A DNA stretch of 64,000 bases from CALMEC01 sp964628685 (GTDB lineage Bacteria; Actinomycetota; Thermoleophilia; Miltoncostaeales; Miltoncostaeaceae), in NCBI GenBank assembly GCA_964628685.1, contig CAZVNM010000004.1, positions 62,001-126,000 of the forward strand, in the 5' to 3' direction. The notes beneath the pieces were generated by a model. The model was not told where the DNA came from and ran no database searches. It worked only from the letters and a program-made list of their open reading frames with translations. The first letter of the stretch is position 1. The number at the start of each line of letters is the position of its first letter. A program made the translations under genes and the position numbers. Shown piece after piece: positions 40,702 to 49,688 of the stretch.

Positions 40702-43590
40702 TCAGACGGCGACCTTGCGGCGGCGTTTGGGACGTGGCTTGGCGGGTGCGGCCGCCAGCAGTTCGGTCAGGTGCTCACCGGTGTAGGAGCCCGGCGTGGC
40801 GGCCACCTCCTCCGGCGTGCCGGCGGCGATGACCTCACCCCCACCGCCACCGCCCTCGGGCCCCAGGTCCACCAGCCAGTCGGCGCACTTGATGACGTCG
40901 AGGTTGTGCTCGATCACGAGCACCGTGTTGCCGCTGTCGGCCAGGCGCTGCAGGACGTCCAGGAGCTTCTCGATGTCCGCGAAGTGAAGGCCCGTGGTGG
41001 GTTCGTCCAGCACGTAGAGGGTGCGGCCGGTCGCCACCTTCGAGAGCTCCGACGCCAGCTTGACCCGCTGCGCCTCGCCGCCGGACAGGGTGGTGGCGGC
41101 CTGGCCCAGGCGCATGTAGTCGAGCCCCACGTCGTGCAGGGTCTGCAGTCTGCGGGCGATGCGGGGCACCGGCGAGAAGAACTCCAGGGCGTCCTCCACG
41201 CTCATCTCGAGGACGTCGTGGATGTTCTTGCCCTTGTAGTAGACCTCGAGCGTCTCGCGGTTGTACCGCCGTCCCTGGCAGACCTCGCAGGGCACGTAGA
41301 CGTCCGGCAGGAAGTGCATCTCGATGGTGATGGTGCCGTCGCCCTTGCAGGCCTCGCACCGCCCGCCCTTGACGTTGAAGCTGAACCGCCCCGGCGCGTA
41401 GCCCCGCGACCGGGCGTCCTGGGTCTTCGAGAAGAGCTCGCGGATCTGGTCGAAGAGTCCCGTGTAGGTGGCGGGGTTGGACCGCGGGGTGCGACCGATG
41501 GGCGACTGGTCGATGTCGATGACCTTGTCGAAGTGCTCCAGCCCCTCGATGGCGCGGTGACGGCCCGGCCGCTGCGGCTTGCGGTTGAGCCGGCCGCCGA
41601 GCGCCTTCAGCACGATCTCGTTGACCAGGGTCGACTTGCCGCTGCCCGACACCCCGGTGACGCAGGTGAACGCGCCCACGGGGAACGCGACGTCGATGTC
41701 CTTGAGGTTGTTCTCGGACGCGCCGCGCACCGTGAGCCATCCGGCCGGGTCGCGTCGCGTGGCGGGCGGCTCGATGCGCCGGCGGCCCGACAGGAACGCA
41801 CCGGTGATCGACCCCTCGGTGGCCTCCACCTCCGCAACCGTGCCCTCGGCGACCACGTGACCGCCGTGCTCACCGGCACCGGGGCCCATGTCGACCACGT
41901 GGTCGGCGGCCCGCATCATGTCCTCGTCGTGCTCCACCACGAGCACCGTGTTGCCCTGGTCGCGCAGACGCTCCAGTGTGGCCGTCAGCTTTCGGTTGTC
42001 CCGCTGGTGCAGACCGATGGAGGGCTCGTCCAGGATGTAGAGCACCCCCACCAACCCGGCGCCGATCTGGGTCGCCAGGCGGATGCGCTGCGCCTCGCCA
42101 CCGGAGAGGGTCCCGGCCGCCCGCGAGAGTGTCAGGTACCCGACGCCCACGGCGTCGAGGAAGCGCAGCCGCTCGGTGATCTCCTGGATGACCCGCTCGG
42201 CGATGAACGCCTGCGTGGATGTGAGCGTGATGTCGCCGAAGAACGCCAGCGCGTCCGAGACCGAGAGCTCGCTGACCTGGTGGATGTTGACGTCGTCCAC
42301 CGTGACGGCAAGCACCTCCGGCTTGAGGCGCGCCCCGCCGCACGACGAGCACGGCACCAGCGACATGAACTCCTCGATCCGCGCGCGGATCTGCATGGAC
42401 CCGGTGGATGCGTACTGACGGCGAAGCTGCGGGATGAGCCCCTCGAACCAGGTGGTGGAGGAGGTGAACCCGCGCCGGCGGCGTCGGCCGCTGCGCGCGA
42501 TGGGAAGGCGCTCGCGTCTGCCGGGAGGCCCGTTGAGCACCAGGTCGCGGTCGGCCTTGGGGAGGTCGGCGAACGGAGTGTCGAGGTCGATGTCGTACTG
42601 GTCGGAGACGCTCTCGAGCAGCAGGTCGTAGTAGTCGGTGGTGCGGTCGGCCCACGGCAGCAGGGCCCCGTCGCGCAGCGTGCGCTCGGGTGCGACGACC
42701 AGGTCGGGGTCGACCTCCTGGGTGAACCCCAGGCCGGTGCACGCGTCGCAAGCGCCGTGCGGCGCGTTGAACGAGAAGATGCGCGGCGCGAGCTCGGTGA
42801 GCGATGCGCCGTGCTCGGGGCATGCGAAGCGCTCCGAGTAGGTCCAGGAGCGGCCCTCTCCCCCCACCTCCTCGATCCGCACCAGCCCGTCGGCCAGGTT
42901 GACGGCGGTCTCGACGCTCTCGGTGAGCCGCCGGCGCAGGTCGGCTCGCATGATGAGCCGGTCGACCACCACCTCGACGGTGTGGTTCTTTCGCTTGTCG
43001 AGCGCGGGGACCTCGTCGATGAGGTGCGTTTCGCCGTCCACGGCGACGCGGGCGAAGCCCTCGGAGCGGATGCGGTCGAGCACGTCGCGGTGCTCACCCT
43101 TGCGACCACGCACGAGGGGTGCCAGCACCTGGAAGCGCATGCCCTCCTCGTGGCCCAACACCTGGTCGACGATCTGCTCCACGCTCTGACCGGCGATGGT
43201 GCGGCCGCACGTGGGGCAGTGCGGCACGCCGACGCGGGCGAACAGGAGGCGCAGGTAGTCGTAGATCTCGGTGACGGTGGCCACCGTGGAGCGCGGGTTG
43301 CGGCTGGTGGTCTTCTGGTCGATCGAGATGGCCGGTGACAGCCCCTCGATCGTGTCGACGTCCGGCTTGTCCATCTGGCCGAGGAACTGCCGCGCGTAGC
43401 TGGAGAGGCTCTCGACGTACCGGCGCTGGCCCTCGGCGTAGAGGGTGTCGAACGCCAGGCTGGACTTGCCGCTGCCGGACAGGCCGGTGATCACCACCAG
43501 GGCGTCGCGGGGCAGGTCGAGGGAGACGTTCTTCAGGTTGTGTTCGCGCGCACCCACCACGCGGATGGCGCCATGTGCTGCGCGGGTCAC
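40702..43590 (-). CDS. uvrA: Excinuclease ABC subunit A
   Basis: The 962-residue UvrA recognises DNA damage in nucleotide excision repair. It has two ABC ATPase modules: Walker A GLSGSGKSS near residue 37 and GVSGSGKST near 650, with signatures LSGGEAQRIRLA near 490 and LSGGEAQRVKLA near 840. Zn sites include PCSSCGG-type and RCEACKGDG...CEVCQG pairs. The first Zn finger has CPEH in place of CxxC, a variant seen in other bacteria. The GTG start is leaderless (TAGTCT 6 bases upstream), and a near-perfect LexA box overlaps the promoter. Length is normal. Confidence 0.97.
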   Translation of the reverse strand: MTRAAHGAIRVVGAREHNLKNVSLDLPRDALVVITGLSGSGKSSLAFDTLYAEGQRRYVESLSSYARQFLGQMDKPDVDTIEGLSPAISIDQKTTSRNPRSTVATVTEIYDYLRLLFARVGVPHCPTCGRTIAGQSVEQIVDQVLGHEEGMRFQVLAPLVRGRKGEHRDVLDRIRSEGFARVAVDGETHLIDEVPALDKRKNHTVEVVVDRLIMRADLRRRLTESVETAVNLADGLVRIEEVGGEGRSWTYSERFACPEHGASLTELAPRIFSFNAPHGACDACTGLGFTQEVDPDLVVAPERTLRDGALLPWADRTTDYYDLLLESVSDQYDIDLDTPFADLPKADRDLVLNGPPGRRERLPIARSGRRRRRGFTSSTTWFEGLIPQLRRQYASTGSMQIRARIEEFMSLVPCSSCGGARLKPEVLAVTVDDVNIHQVSELSVSDALAFFGDITLTSTQAFIAERVIQEITERLRFLDAVGVGYLTLSRAAGTLSGGEAQRIRLATQIGAGLVGVLYILDEPSIGLHQRDNRKLTATLERLRDQGNTVLVVEHDEDMMRAADHVVDMGPGAGEHGGHVVAEGTVAEVEATEGSITGAFLSGRRRIEPPATRRDPAGWLTVRGASENNLKDIDVAFPVGAFTCVTGVSGSGKSTLVNEIVLKALGGRLNRKPQRPGRHRAIEGLEHFDKVIDIDQSPIGRTPRSNPATYTGLFDQIRELFSKTQDARSRGYAPGRFSFNVKGGRCEACKGDGTITIEMHFLPDVYVPCEVCQGRRYNRETLEVYYKGKNIHDVLEMSVEDALEFFSPVPRIARRLQTLHDVGLDYMRLGQAATTLSGGEAQRVKLASELSKVATGRTLYVLDEPTTGLHFADIEKLLDVLQRLADSGNTVLVIEHNLDVIKCADWLVDLGPEGGGGGGEVIAAGTPEEVAATPGSYTGEHLTELLAAAPAKPRPKRRRKVAV

Positions 43591-43596
43591 CGATCC

Positions 43597-43617
43597 AGAC
43601 TAGCGAACATCTGTTTG
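43597..43617 (-). promoter_or_regulatory. uvrA: uvrA promoter with LexA-type SOS box
   Basis: On the minus strand, CAAACAGATGTTCG (43604-43617) matches the actinobacterial LexA box CGAAC-N4-GTTCG with one mismatch. It is followed one base later by the -10 TAGTCT (43597-43602) and the GTG start 6 bases beyond. A repressor bound here would block RNA polymerase. Confidence 0.65.
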
Positions 43618-43681
43618 GCACCGCCGCCCGGCCATGCGAGAAATCGCGCGGTGCGAGCGGAGAACCGCGCTGGGCGGGCGC

Positions 43682-44000
43682 GTTCCGCGCCCTGGGCGCA
43701 CGCGGATCGGTGCCCGGCTCGGGCCGGGGACGTCGGTCGAGACGATCCGGACCGTGCGCAGGCGGGTCGGTGCGCAGGAATCAGCCGGGACCTCGACGGC
43801 GAGTCCGAACCCGTGTGCACGCCGGTCGGTGCCGGTCCGGCGGTCCCCGACGGTCAGGCCGGTTCCGAGCCCGTGCGACACGGGTTGGTGTGCGTGCCAC
43901 GTACGGATGCAGGACGCGGCGTGTCCAAACCCGTGCGCGGGTCGGTGACGTGCGGTGCCGCAACGCATGCGCGTGTCGGTGCGCGGTGACGTGACGCGAC
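43682..44000. repeat. Degenerate array with a period of about 60 bases between uvrA and the amidohydrolase gene
   Basis: A motif like TCCGAACCCGTGTGC, then GGTCGGTGC, recurs near 43682, 43744, 43803, 43863 and 43923, at about 59-61-base steps, with a weak further copy near 43970. Copies are 60-75% alike by eye. No gene in 43618-44007 is convincing; several short frames cross the array. Confidence 0.6.
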
Positions 44001-44007
44001 CATGCGT

Positions 44008-44013
44008 TAGCCT
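44008..44013 (+). promoter_or_regulatory. -10 element of the leaderless amidohydrolase gene
   Basis: TAGCCT lies 6 bases before the ATG at 44020. Confidence 0.5.
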
Positions 44014-44019
44014 CGGCGC

Positions 44020-45126
44020 ATGCGCGACGACATGCGTCCCTTCGCCGACGAGGCCGACCGTCTTCAGCCATCCGACACCGACGTGTGGGACGCCCACACG
44101 CATCTGGGGGTCGATGAGGACGGGATGACGCTCGACCCCGAACGCCTCCTGCGGATGATGGACCGAAGCGGCGTCGCGCGTTCGCTCGTGTTCCCGCTGC
44201 ACGACCCCGACCGCCATCCCGCCTATCGGCGCCCCAACGACCGAGTGCTGGCATGGGCGGCCGAGTCCGACGGACGCCTGGTGCCGTTCTGCCGCCTCTC
44301 GCCCGACGACGATCCGGTGCCGGAGGCCGAACGCTGCCTGGCGCTGGGTGCACGCGGCATCAAGCTCCACCCGCGGGCGCAGGCCTTCAACTTCGCCCAC
44401 GGAGCGATGCGGGACATCTTCACGGTGGCCCATGAGGCCGGTGTGCCGATCCTCATCCACGCGGGGCGTGGGATGCCGCCCATCGCCGACGCGCTCTGCG
44501 ACCTGGCGCTGGACGTTCCGGCGCCACTCATCCTCGCCCACGCCGGCATCGCCGACCAGGCGACGTTCACCACGCGGTTGGCGGACCATCCCTGCGCCCT
44601 GTTCGACACGTCCGTCTTCGGGCCGGTCGACCTGGGGGAGCTCCTGGCCCGCGTTCCGCCGGAACGGATCGTGTTCGCGTCCGATCCGCCGTACGGACGG
44701 CCCCTCATCGCCCGCTACATGCTGCTGCGGGTGGCACGCGCGGCGGGCGTGGACGACGACGGGCTGCGGCGGATGCTCTGGGGGACCGTCGCCGCCGTCG
44801 TGGACGGTCGTCCGCCGGCGCCCGCGTCGACCCCCGCGCGTGGACGCTCGATCACCATGGCGGGGCCGCTCGCGCGTCTGCACATCCTGCTCTTCACCAC
44901 CCTCATGGGCTTCATGCTCGGCGATCCCGAGTCGGCCGCGGGCACGCTCTCCCTGGCCGCCGGCGTCTGCCGCGACCCCGATCCGGCGGAGGCGGGCCCC
45001 ACCCTCGAGCGCGTCGCGACCTGCGTGGCGGCGACCGAGCGGGCGGTGGCCGAGGGCGGGCGGCTGCCCCTGGACCTGCTGCACATGGCGCTCACCATGA
45101 CCGCCACACAGTCCCTGGACGACTGA
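44020..45126 (+). CDS. Amidohydrolase-2 family protein
   Basis: This is a 368-residue TIM-barrel metal hydrolase. VWDAHTHLGVDEDG near residue 22 has the first metal motif. GARGIKLHPRAQAFN near 110, ILIHAGRG near 145, ILAHAGIAD near 170 and IVFASDPPYG near 210 follow the COG2159 order. Relatives hydrolyse or decarboxylate ring compounds; the substrate here is unknown. The last 90 residues after the barrel are helical (LARLHILLFTTLMGFML) and unusual for the family. They may form an extra domain. The promoter is of the leaderless type. Confidence 0.8.
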   Translation: MRDDMRPFADEADRLQPSDTDVWDAHTHLGVDEDGMTLDPERLLRMMDRSGVARSLVFPLHDPDRHPAYRRPNDRVLAWAAESDGRLVPFCRLSPDDDPVPEAERCLALGARGIKLHPRAQAFNFAHGAMRDIFTVAHEAGVPILIHAGRGMPPIADALCDLALDVPAPLILAHAGIADQATFTTRLADHPCALFDTSVFGPVDLGELLARVPPERIVFASDPPYGRPLIARYMLLRVARAAGVDDDGLRRMLWGTVAAVVDGRPPAPASTPARGRSITMAGPLARLHILLFTTLMGFMLGDPESAAGTLSLAAGVCRDPDPAEAGPTLERVATCVAATERAVAEGGRLPLDLLHMALTMTATQSLDD

Positions 45127-45139
45127 GCCACGCCATCGG

Positions 45140-45566
45140 CGTTCGATTGGACGGTGGCCACCGTCCAATCGACGATCACGTCACAGGATGGGCGGGCGGG
45201 CGAGCGCACATCTCGAGCGTCCGCCGGCGCGCTCGGAGGACGGTCGCGTCCACGAGCCCTCGACGGCCGTGGATCGTTCAATCGAACGTCCATGACCGTT
45301 CAATTGCACGATGACGTCACGGGGTCGTGTGCCGTCGTATGCGTGTCGTCACCGTCCCGTGACACGCTGCCGGCGACGACGCACGGTTCTCGCCTGGTCT
45401 TCCCGCCGCCATCGTTCAACTGCACGAGGACGTCACGGGGTCCTGTGCAGATGCATGCCCGTCGCCACCGTCCCGTGACCCGTCCCCGGCGACGACGCAC
45501 GGTTCTCGGCGAGCCTCGCCGATCACGGCGCTCAATCGAACATCGGCCGCGCCGTTCAATTGAACG
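45140..45566. repeat. 22-bp-phased palindrome cluster 6, embedded in 116-bp repeats
   Basis: Pairs lie at 45140/45162 (pitch 22), 45275/45297 (22) and 45529/45553 (24), with a single at 45413. The units at 45297, 45413 and 45529 are each 116 bases apart. The first two share long flanks (GACGTCACGGGGTC, then CGGCGACGACGCACGGTTCT). Most units are followed by a GACGTCAC-like sequence. There is no gene in 45127-45662. Confidence 0.8.
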
Positions 45567-45662
45567 ATGGCGTCATCGAGGCGGCAGCCGCGTCGGTGTG
45601 CATCGTCACCCTCCCCTGACGACGCGCACCGCCACCGGCGGTCCGTCCGCCGGGTCCCCCAC

Positions 45663-45668
45663 TAGGCT
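45663..45668 (+). promoter_or_regulatory. -10 element of the leaderless dehydrogenase gene
   Basis: TAGGCT lies 7 bases before the ATG at 45676. Confidence 0.55.
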
Positions 45669-45675
45669 TGCCCAC

Positions 45676-46575
45676 ATGCGCATCGCCTGGATCGGATTGG
45701 GAACCATGGGCGGCCCGATGGCCGCGCACCTGCTGGGTGCCGACCACGGGGTCGTCGTCTACAACCGCACCGCCCAACGTGCCGAGCCGCTCGCGACCCT
45801 CGGCGCGACGCGTGCCGACTCACCCGCCGAGGCCGCCGCCGGCGCGGATCTCGTGTTCACCTGCGTGTCGGACTCGGCGGACGTGGAGGAGGTCGTGCTC
45901 GGTCGCGACGGCGCCGCCGAACGCATGCGCCCGGGCAGCGTCTGGGTCGACTGCTCCACCATCGCCCCGGCGGTGACGCGACGCATCGCGGCGGAGCTCG
46001 CCGACCGCGGCATCGGTGCCGTCGACGCACCCGTCTCGGGTGGCTCGGAGGGCGCCCGCAACGGCACGCTCACCGCGTTCGTGGGCGGCGATGTGAAGCA
46101 CGTGGCCACCGCCGGCCCGGCGCTCGAGGCGTTCTGCGGCAGCATCACCCACCTGGGCGGACCGGGCGCCGGTCAGGCGGCCAAGGCCGTCAACCAGGTC
46201 CTCGTGGCCGGCACCTATGCGGCGCTCGCCGAGGCGCTCGTGCTGGGCGAGCGCGAGGGACTGCCGATGGACGACCTGGTGACGGCGCTCTCCGGGGGCG
46301 CGGCCCGGTCGTGGGTGCTCGAGAACCGTCATCGCAACGTCATCGACGACACCTACCCCCTGGGATTTCGCGTCGCGCTGCACCTGAAGGACCTGCGGAT
46401 CGCCCTGGCGGAGGCGCAGGAGCTGGGGATCGACCTGCCGCTCACCGACCTGATCGCGACGCAGGAGGCACGGCTCGTGGACGCCGGGTTCGGCGACGAG
46501 GACCTCTCCAACCTGGCGCGCGTGGTCCGTGGACTCGACCGGGGTGACCGCTCATCCGGCGGCATGCCCGGTTGA
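45676..46575 (+). CDS. Beta-hydroxyacid dehydrogenase (3-hydroxyisobutyrate dehydrogenase family)
   Basis: The 299-residue enzyme has the N-terminal Rossmann signature IAWIGLGTMGGPMAAHL, the substrate motif VDAPVSGGSEGARNGTL near residue 120, the catalytic Lys in AAKAVNQVLVAG near 170, and the C-terminal KDLRIALAEAQELG. It oxidises a 3-hydroxyacid with NAD(P)+; whether 3-hydroxyisobutyrate, tartronate semialdehyde or a glyoxylate-type substrate cannot be told. The long upstream frame is only the repeat region. It is convergent with uvrB, 30 bases apart. Confidence 0.9.
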   Translation: MRIAWIGLGTMGGPMAAHLLGADHGVVVYNRTAQRAEPLATLGATRADSPAEAAAGADLVFTCVSDSADVEEVVLGRDGAAERMRPGSVWVDCSTIAPAVTRRIAAELADRGIGAVDAPVSGGSEGARNGTLTAFVGGDVKHVATAGPALEAFCGSITHLGGPGAGQAAKAVNQVLVAGTYAALAEALVLGEREGLPMDDLVTALSGGAARSWVLENRHRNVIDDTYPLGFRVALHLKDLRIALAEAQELGIDLPLTDLIATQEARLVDAGFGDEDLSNLARVVRGLDRGDRSSGGMPG

Positions 46576-46605
46576 CTGCGGGTCCGGTGACGCGCCCCTG
46601 ACCGG

Positions 46606-48681
46606 TCACCGACGCTTGCCGCCCCTCCTTCCCCGCTTGGCCGGTGTCGGCGCGGTGCGCGGCGCCCGCGCGATCCCCTGACGCTCGTCGAGCTCCTGTC
46701 GGATCGCCTTGATCGCGTCGCGCAGTTCGGCCGCCCGTTCGAAGTGGAGCTCCTCCGCGGCCTGGAACATCTCCTCCTCCAGCGAGACGAGCTCCCGCTC
46801 CAGGTCCTCCTCGCTGGCCCCGCTCTTGGCGAGGGTCGCCGCCTTCTGACGCCGCGTCTCCGCGGGTCCGGACGAGGTGAGGCCGAGGAACTCGGTGATG
46901 TCGCTGACGCCCTTGACGATCGACTCGGGTGTGATGTCGTGCTCGGTGTTGTACGCCTGCTGGATCGCACGACGCCGCTCGGTCTCGCCGATCGCGACGC
47001 GCATGGCCTCGGTCTCGTTGTCGGCGTACATGATCACCCGGCCGTGCACGTTGCGCGCGGCACGGCCGATCGTCTGGATGAGGGCGGTCTGGCCGCGCAG
47101 GAAGCCCTCCTTGTCGGCGTCCAGGATCGCGACCAGCGTGACCTCGGGCAGGTCGAGGCCCTCGCGCAGCAGGTTGACGCCCACCAGGACGTCGAACTCG
47201 CCCAGGCGAAGCTGGCGGATGATGCGGATGCGCTCGATGGTGTCGACCTCGGAGTGCAGGTAGCGCACCCGGAACCCACCCTCCACGAGGTACTCGGTGA
47301 GGTCCTCCGCCATCTTCTTGGTGAGGGTGGTGACCAGCGTGCGCTCGTCGCGGTCGGCGCGTGCCCGGATCTCGTTCATCAGGTCGTCGATCTGGTTGCG
47401 CGTGGGGCGCACCTCGACCTCGGGGTCCACAAGGCCGGTCGGGCGGATGATCTGCTCGGCGATGCGGCTCGACTCGCGCCGCTCGTACTCGCCGGGGGTG
47501 GCGGACACGCACACGATCTGCCCCACCCGCTGCATGAACTCGTTGAACTTGAGCGGGCGGTTGTCGGCGGCCGACGGCAGGCGGAAGCCGTGCTCGATGA
47601 GCGACGACTTGCGCGAGTGGTCCCCCTCGAACATGCCGCGCACCTGCGGCAGGGTGTTGTGCGACTCGTCGATGAGGCACAGGTAGTCGTCCGGGAAGAA
47701 GTCGAGCAGGGTGTGCGGGGCGCTTCCGGGGGGCCGGCCGTCGAGGATGCGCGAGTAGTTCTCGATGCCGTTGCAGAATCCGAGCTCGCGCAGCATCTCC
47801 ATGTCGTACTCGGTGCGCTGGCGGATGCGGTGGGCTTCCACCAGCTTGCCCTCGCGCTCCAGCTCCGCCACCCGCGCCTCGAGCTCCTCGCGGATCTCGC
47901 CCAGCGCGCGGTCGATGGTGGGTTGCGGGGTGACGTAGTGGGTGGCAGGCCAGATGCCGACGTGGTCGACGCGCTCGTAGACCTCGCCGGTGAGCGGGTC
48001 GAAGTGGTCGATGGTCTCGATCTCGTCGCCGAACATCGAGATGCGGTAGGCGGTCTCGGCGTTGGCCGGCTGGATCTCGAACACGTCGCCCTTCACGCGG
48101 AAGTTGCCGCGGTCGAGCACCATGTCGTTGCGCTGGTACTGCACCTCCACCAGCTGGCGGAAGATCTCCTCGCGGCTGTGCTCCTCCCCCACCTTCAGAA
48201 GCAGCAGCCGGCTGGAGTAGTTCTCGGGTGAGCCGATGCCGTAGATGCAGCTGACCGAGGCCACGATGACCACGTCGCGCCGGGCGAGCAGCGAGGCGGT
48301 GGCGGAGTGGCGCAGCCGGTCGATCTCGTCGTTGATCGACGAGTCCTTCTCGATGTAGGTGTCGGTGGCCGGGATGTACGCCTCGGGCTGGTAGTAGTCG
48401 TAGTAGCTCACGAAGTACTCGACGGCGTTGTCCGGCAGGAACTCCCGAAACTCGTTGCACAGCTGCGCGGCGAGCGTCTTGTTGTGGGCGATCACGAGGG
48501 CCGGGCGGCCGGACCGGGCGATGAGGTTGGCCATCGTGAAGGTCTTGCCGGACCCGGTGACGCCCAGCAGGGTCTGCATGCGCTCCCCGGCATCGATGCC
48601 CTCGAGGAGGGATTCGATCGCCTGGGGCTGGTCGCCCGTCGGGCGGTAGGCGGGCGAGAGGGCGAATGTGGTGGCGGCCAT
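46606..48681 (-). CDS. uvrB: Excinuclease ABC subunit B
   Basis: The 691-residue helicase-like protein loads on damage after UvrA. It opens FALSPAYRPTGDQPQAIESL, with Walker A LLGVTGSGKTFTMAN near residue 40. The beta-hairpin region YYDYYQPEAYIPATDTYIEK lies near 95, the DESH box near 340, and helicase motifs follow (LREGLDLPEV, QTIGRAARN). A C-terminal UVR helix pair (EELHFERAAELRDAI) binds UvrA/UvrC, and the protein ends in a basic Arg/Gly tail. ATG 48681 is leaderless (TATCCT 6 bases before it), and a perfect GAAC-N4-GTTC box precedes the -10. Confidence 0.97.
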   Translation of the reverse strand: MAATTFALSPAYRPTGDQPQAIESLLEGIDAGERMQTLLGVTGSGKTFTMANLIARSGRPALVIAHNKTLAAQLCNEFREFLPDNAVEYFVSYYDYYQPEAYIPATDTYIEKDSSINDEIDRLRHSATASLLARRDVVIVASVSCIYGIGSPENYSSRLLLLKVGEEHSREEIFRQLVEVQYQRNDMVLDRGNFRVKGDVFEIQPANAETAYRISMFGDEIETIDHFDPLTGEVYERVDHVGIWPATHYVTPQPTIDRALGEIREELEARVAELEREGKLVEAHRIRQRTEYDMEMLRELGFCNGIENYSRILDGRPPGSAPHTLLDFFPDDYLCLIDESHNTLPQVRGMFEGDHSRKSSLIEHGFRLPSAADNRPLKFNEFMQRVGQIVCVSATPGEYERRESSRIAEQIIRPTGLVDPEVEVRPTRNQIDDLMNEIRARADRDERTLVTTLTKKMAEDLTEYLVEGGFRVRYLHSEVDTIERIRIIRQLRLGEFDVLVGVNLLREGLDLPEVTLVAILDADKEGFLRGQTALIQTIGRAARNVHGRVIMYADNETEAMRVAIGETERRRAIQQAYNTEHDITPESIVKGVSDITEFLGLTSSGPAETRRQKAATLAKSGASEEDLERELVSLEEEMFQAAEELHFERAAELRDAIKAIRQELDERQGIARAPRTAPTPAKRGRRGGKRR

Positions 48682-48687
48682 CGGGCA

Positions 48688-48709
48688 AGGATAGCGGGAA
48701 CACACGTTC
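48688..48709 (-). promoter_or_regulatory. uvrB: uvrB promoter with LexA-type SOS box
   Basis: The -10 TATCCT (48688-48693) stands 6 bases before the ATG. Just upstream, TCGAACGTGTGTTC (48698-48711) has perfect GAAC-N4-GTTC arms (48698-48709), the core of the actinobacterial LexA site. Confidence 0.72.
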
Positions 48710-48889
48710 GACACGCGGTCGCGTGGGCACGCCCGCGGCGTCGGGATCGTGGCATGGGCGGCGTGCGACCCATGGCCCGGTCGGACGTCGCGCACCGCTC
48801 GGTCGGCCGATCCCATGAGGACGTGGCGGTCACGCGGACCGATCCTCGGCGCATGGGGGTCCCGCAGGCCCCATCGTGGAGGGCCGATC

Positions 48890-49078
48890 CGTTCAATTGG
48901 ACGTCGCCCACCGTTCGATCGCACGACGCGCACCGTTCAATCGCACGATCCCGACACAGCCCCGACACGAACACGTGACGCGAATCCCGCCACATGCGAA
49001 CCACCGGATCGCCCCCCACTCCCGGCGCCACCGACCGGCCACCGTCCAATCGCACGACGCGCACCGTTCAATTGAACG
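48890..49078. repeat. 22-bp-phased palindrome cluster 7
   Basis: Units lie at 48890, 48912 and 48934 (CGTTCAATTGGACG, CGTTCGATCGCACG, CGTTCAATCGCACG; linkers TCGCCCAC, ACGCGCAC), then at 49043 and 49065 (linker ACGCGCAC again), all at 22-base pitch. There is no gene in 48712-49260. Confidence 0.82.
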
Positions 49079-49280
49079 CATGGAACAACCGCGGCAGGCG
49101 ACGGGCCCTCGGCATCGGCCGCGAACGCCGGTGTCCGCGTCGGACCGGCCCGATGGGCGTCGCCGGTCGTCCCCGGGGTCATGGGGCGACCCGGCAGCAC
49201 ACCCCTACCGCCGGGCCACCCATGACATCATCGGCGCGACGGGTCCGCAACTGGACCTCCCGCGACACGAAAGGACAGGC

Positions 49281-49685
49281 ATGGCCACCGCACTCATCCA
49301 CACCATGATCCGCGTGCTGGACGAGGATCGCTCCCTGGAGTTCTACCGGGCACTCGGATTCAGCGAGCGCGGACGTCAGCGCGTGGGCGGCGACACCGCC
49401 ACCGTGATCTTCCTCGCGCTCCCCGGAGACGGCGGCCGTCTGGAGCTGACGGTCAACGACGGACGCACCGAGCCATACGAGATCGGCGGGGGCTTCGGCC
49501 ACATCGCCCTCACCGTCGACGACATGGACGCCGAGATCGCACGTCTGGCGTCGGCGGGGATCACCCCCGAGAAGGACCCCTACGAGCCGTACCCCGGCGG
49601 CCCGACGATCTGCTTCGTGCAGGACCCGGACGGCTACCGCATCGAGCTTCTCACCCGCAACCCGGACGACGAGTTCGGAGCCTGA
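49281..49685 (+). CDS. Glyoxalase/VOC-family protein (lactoylglutathione lyase-like)
   Basis: The 134-residue protein has two beta-alpha-beta-beta-beta modules. The likely metal ligands are His7 (IHTMIRV), the Glu in RLELTVND, the His in GFGHIALTVDD near residue 75, and the Glu in YRIELLTR near 125, the set used by glyoxalase I. It may detoxify methylglyoxal with a thiol cofactor, which fits the YbdK-type thiol ligase in this window (inference). AAAGGA precedes the ATG at 49281. A longer frame upstream crosses the palindrome cluster and is not coding. It is convergent with the transglycosylase gene, 3 bases apart. Confidence 0.88.
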   Translation: MATALIHTMIRVLDEDRSLEFYRALGFSERGRQRVGGDTATVIFLALPGDGGRLELTVNDGRTEPYEIGGGFGHIALTVDDMDAEIARLASAGITPEKDPYEPYPGGPTICFVQDPDGYRIELLTRNPDDEFGA

Positions 49686-49688
49686 GGC

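Noticed and set aside
40645..43338. 897-codon frame antisense to uvrA
   Set aside because: Mirror of uvrA codon bias at high GC; the uvrA frame has all family motifs. The same holds for the long frames opposite hppA, the protease, polA and dnaG.
40702..43590. Damaged first Zn finger in uvrA
   Set aside because: CPEH replaces CxxC, but this variant is common among bacterial UvrA proteins and the rest is intact.
43634..43989. Short frames between uvrA and the amidohydrolase gene
   Set aside because: Arg/Ala/Pro-rich translations of the degenerate 60-base repeat.
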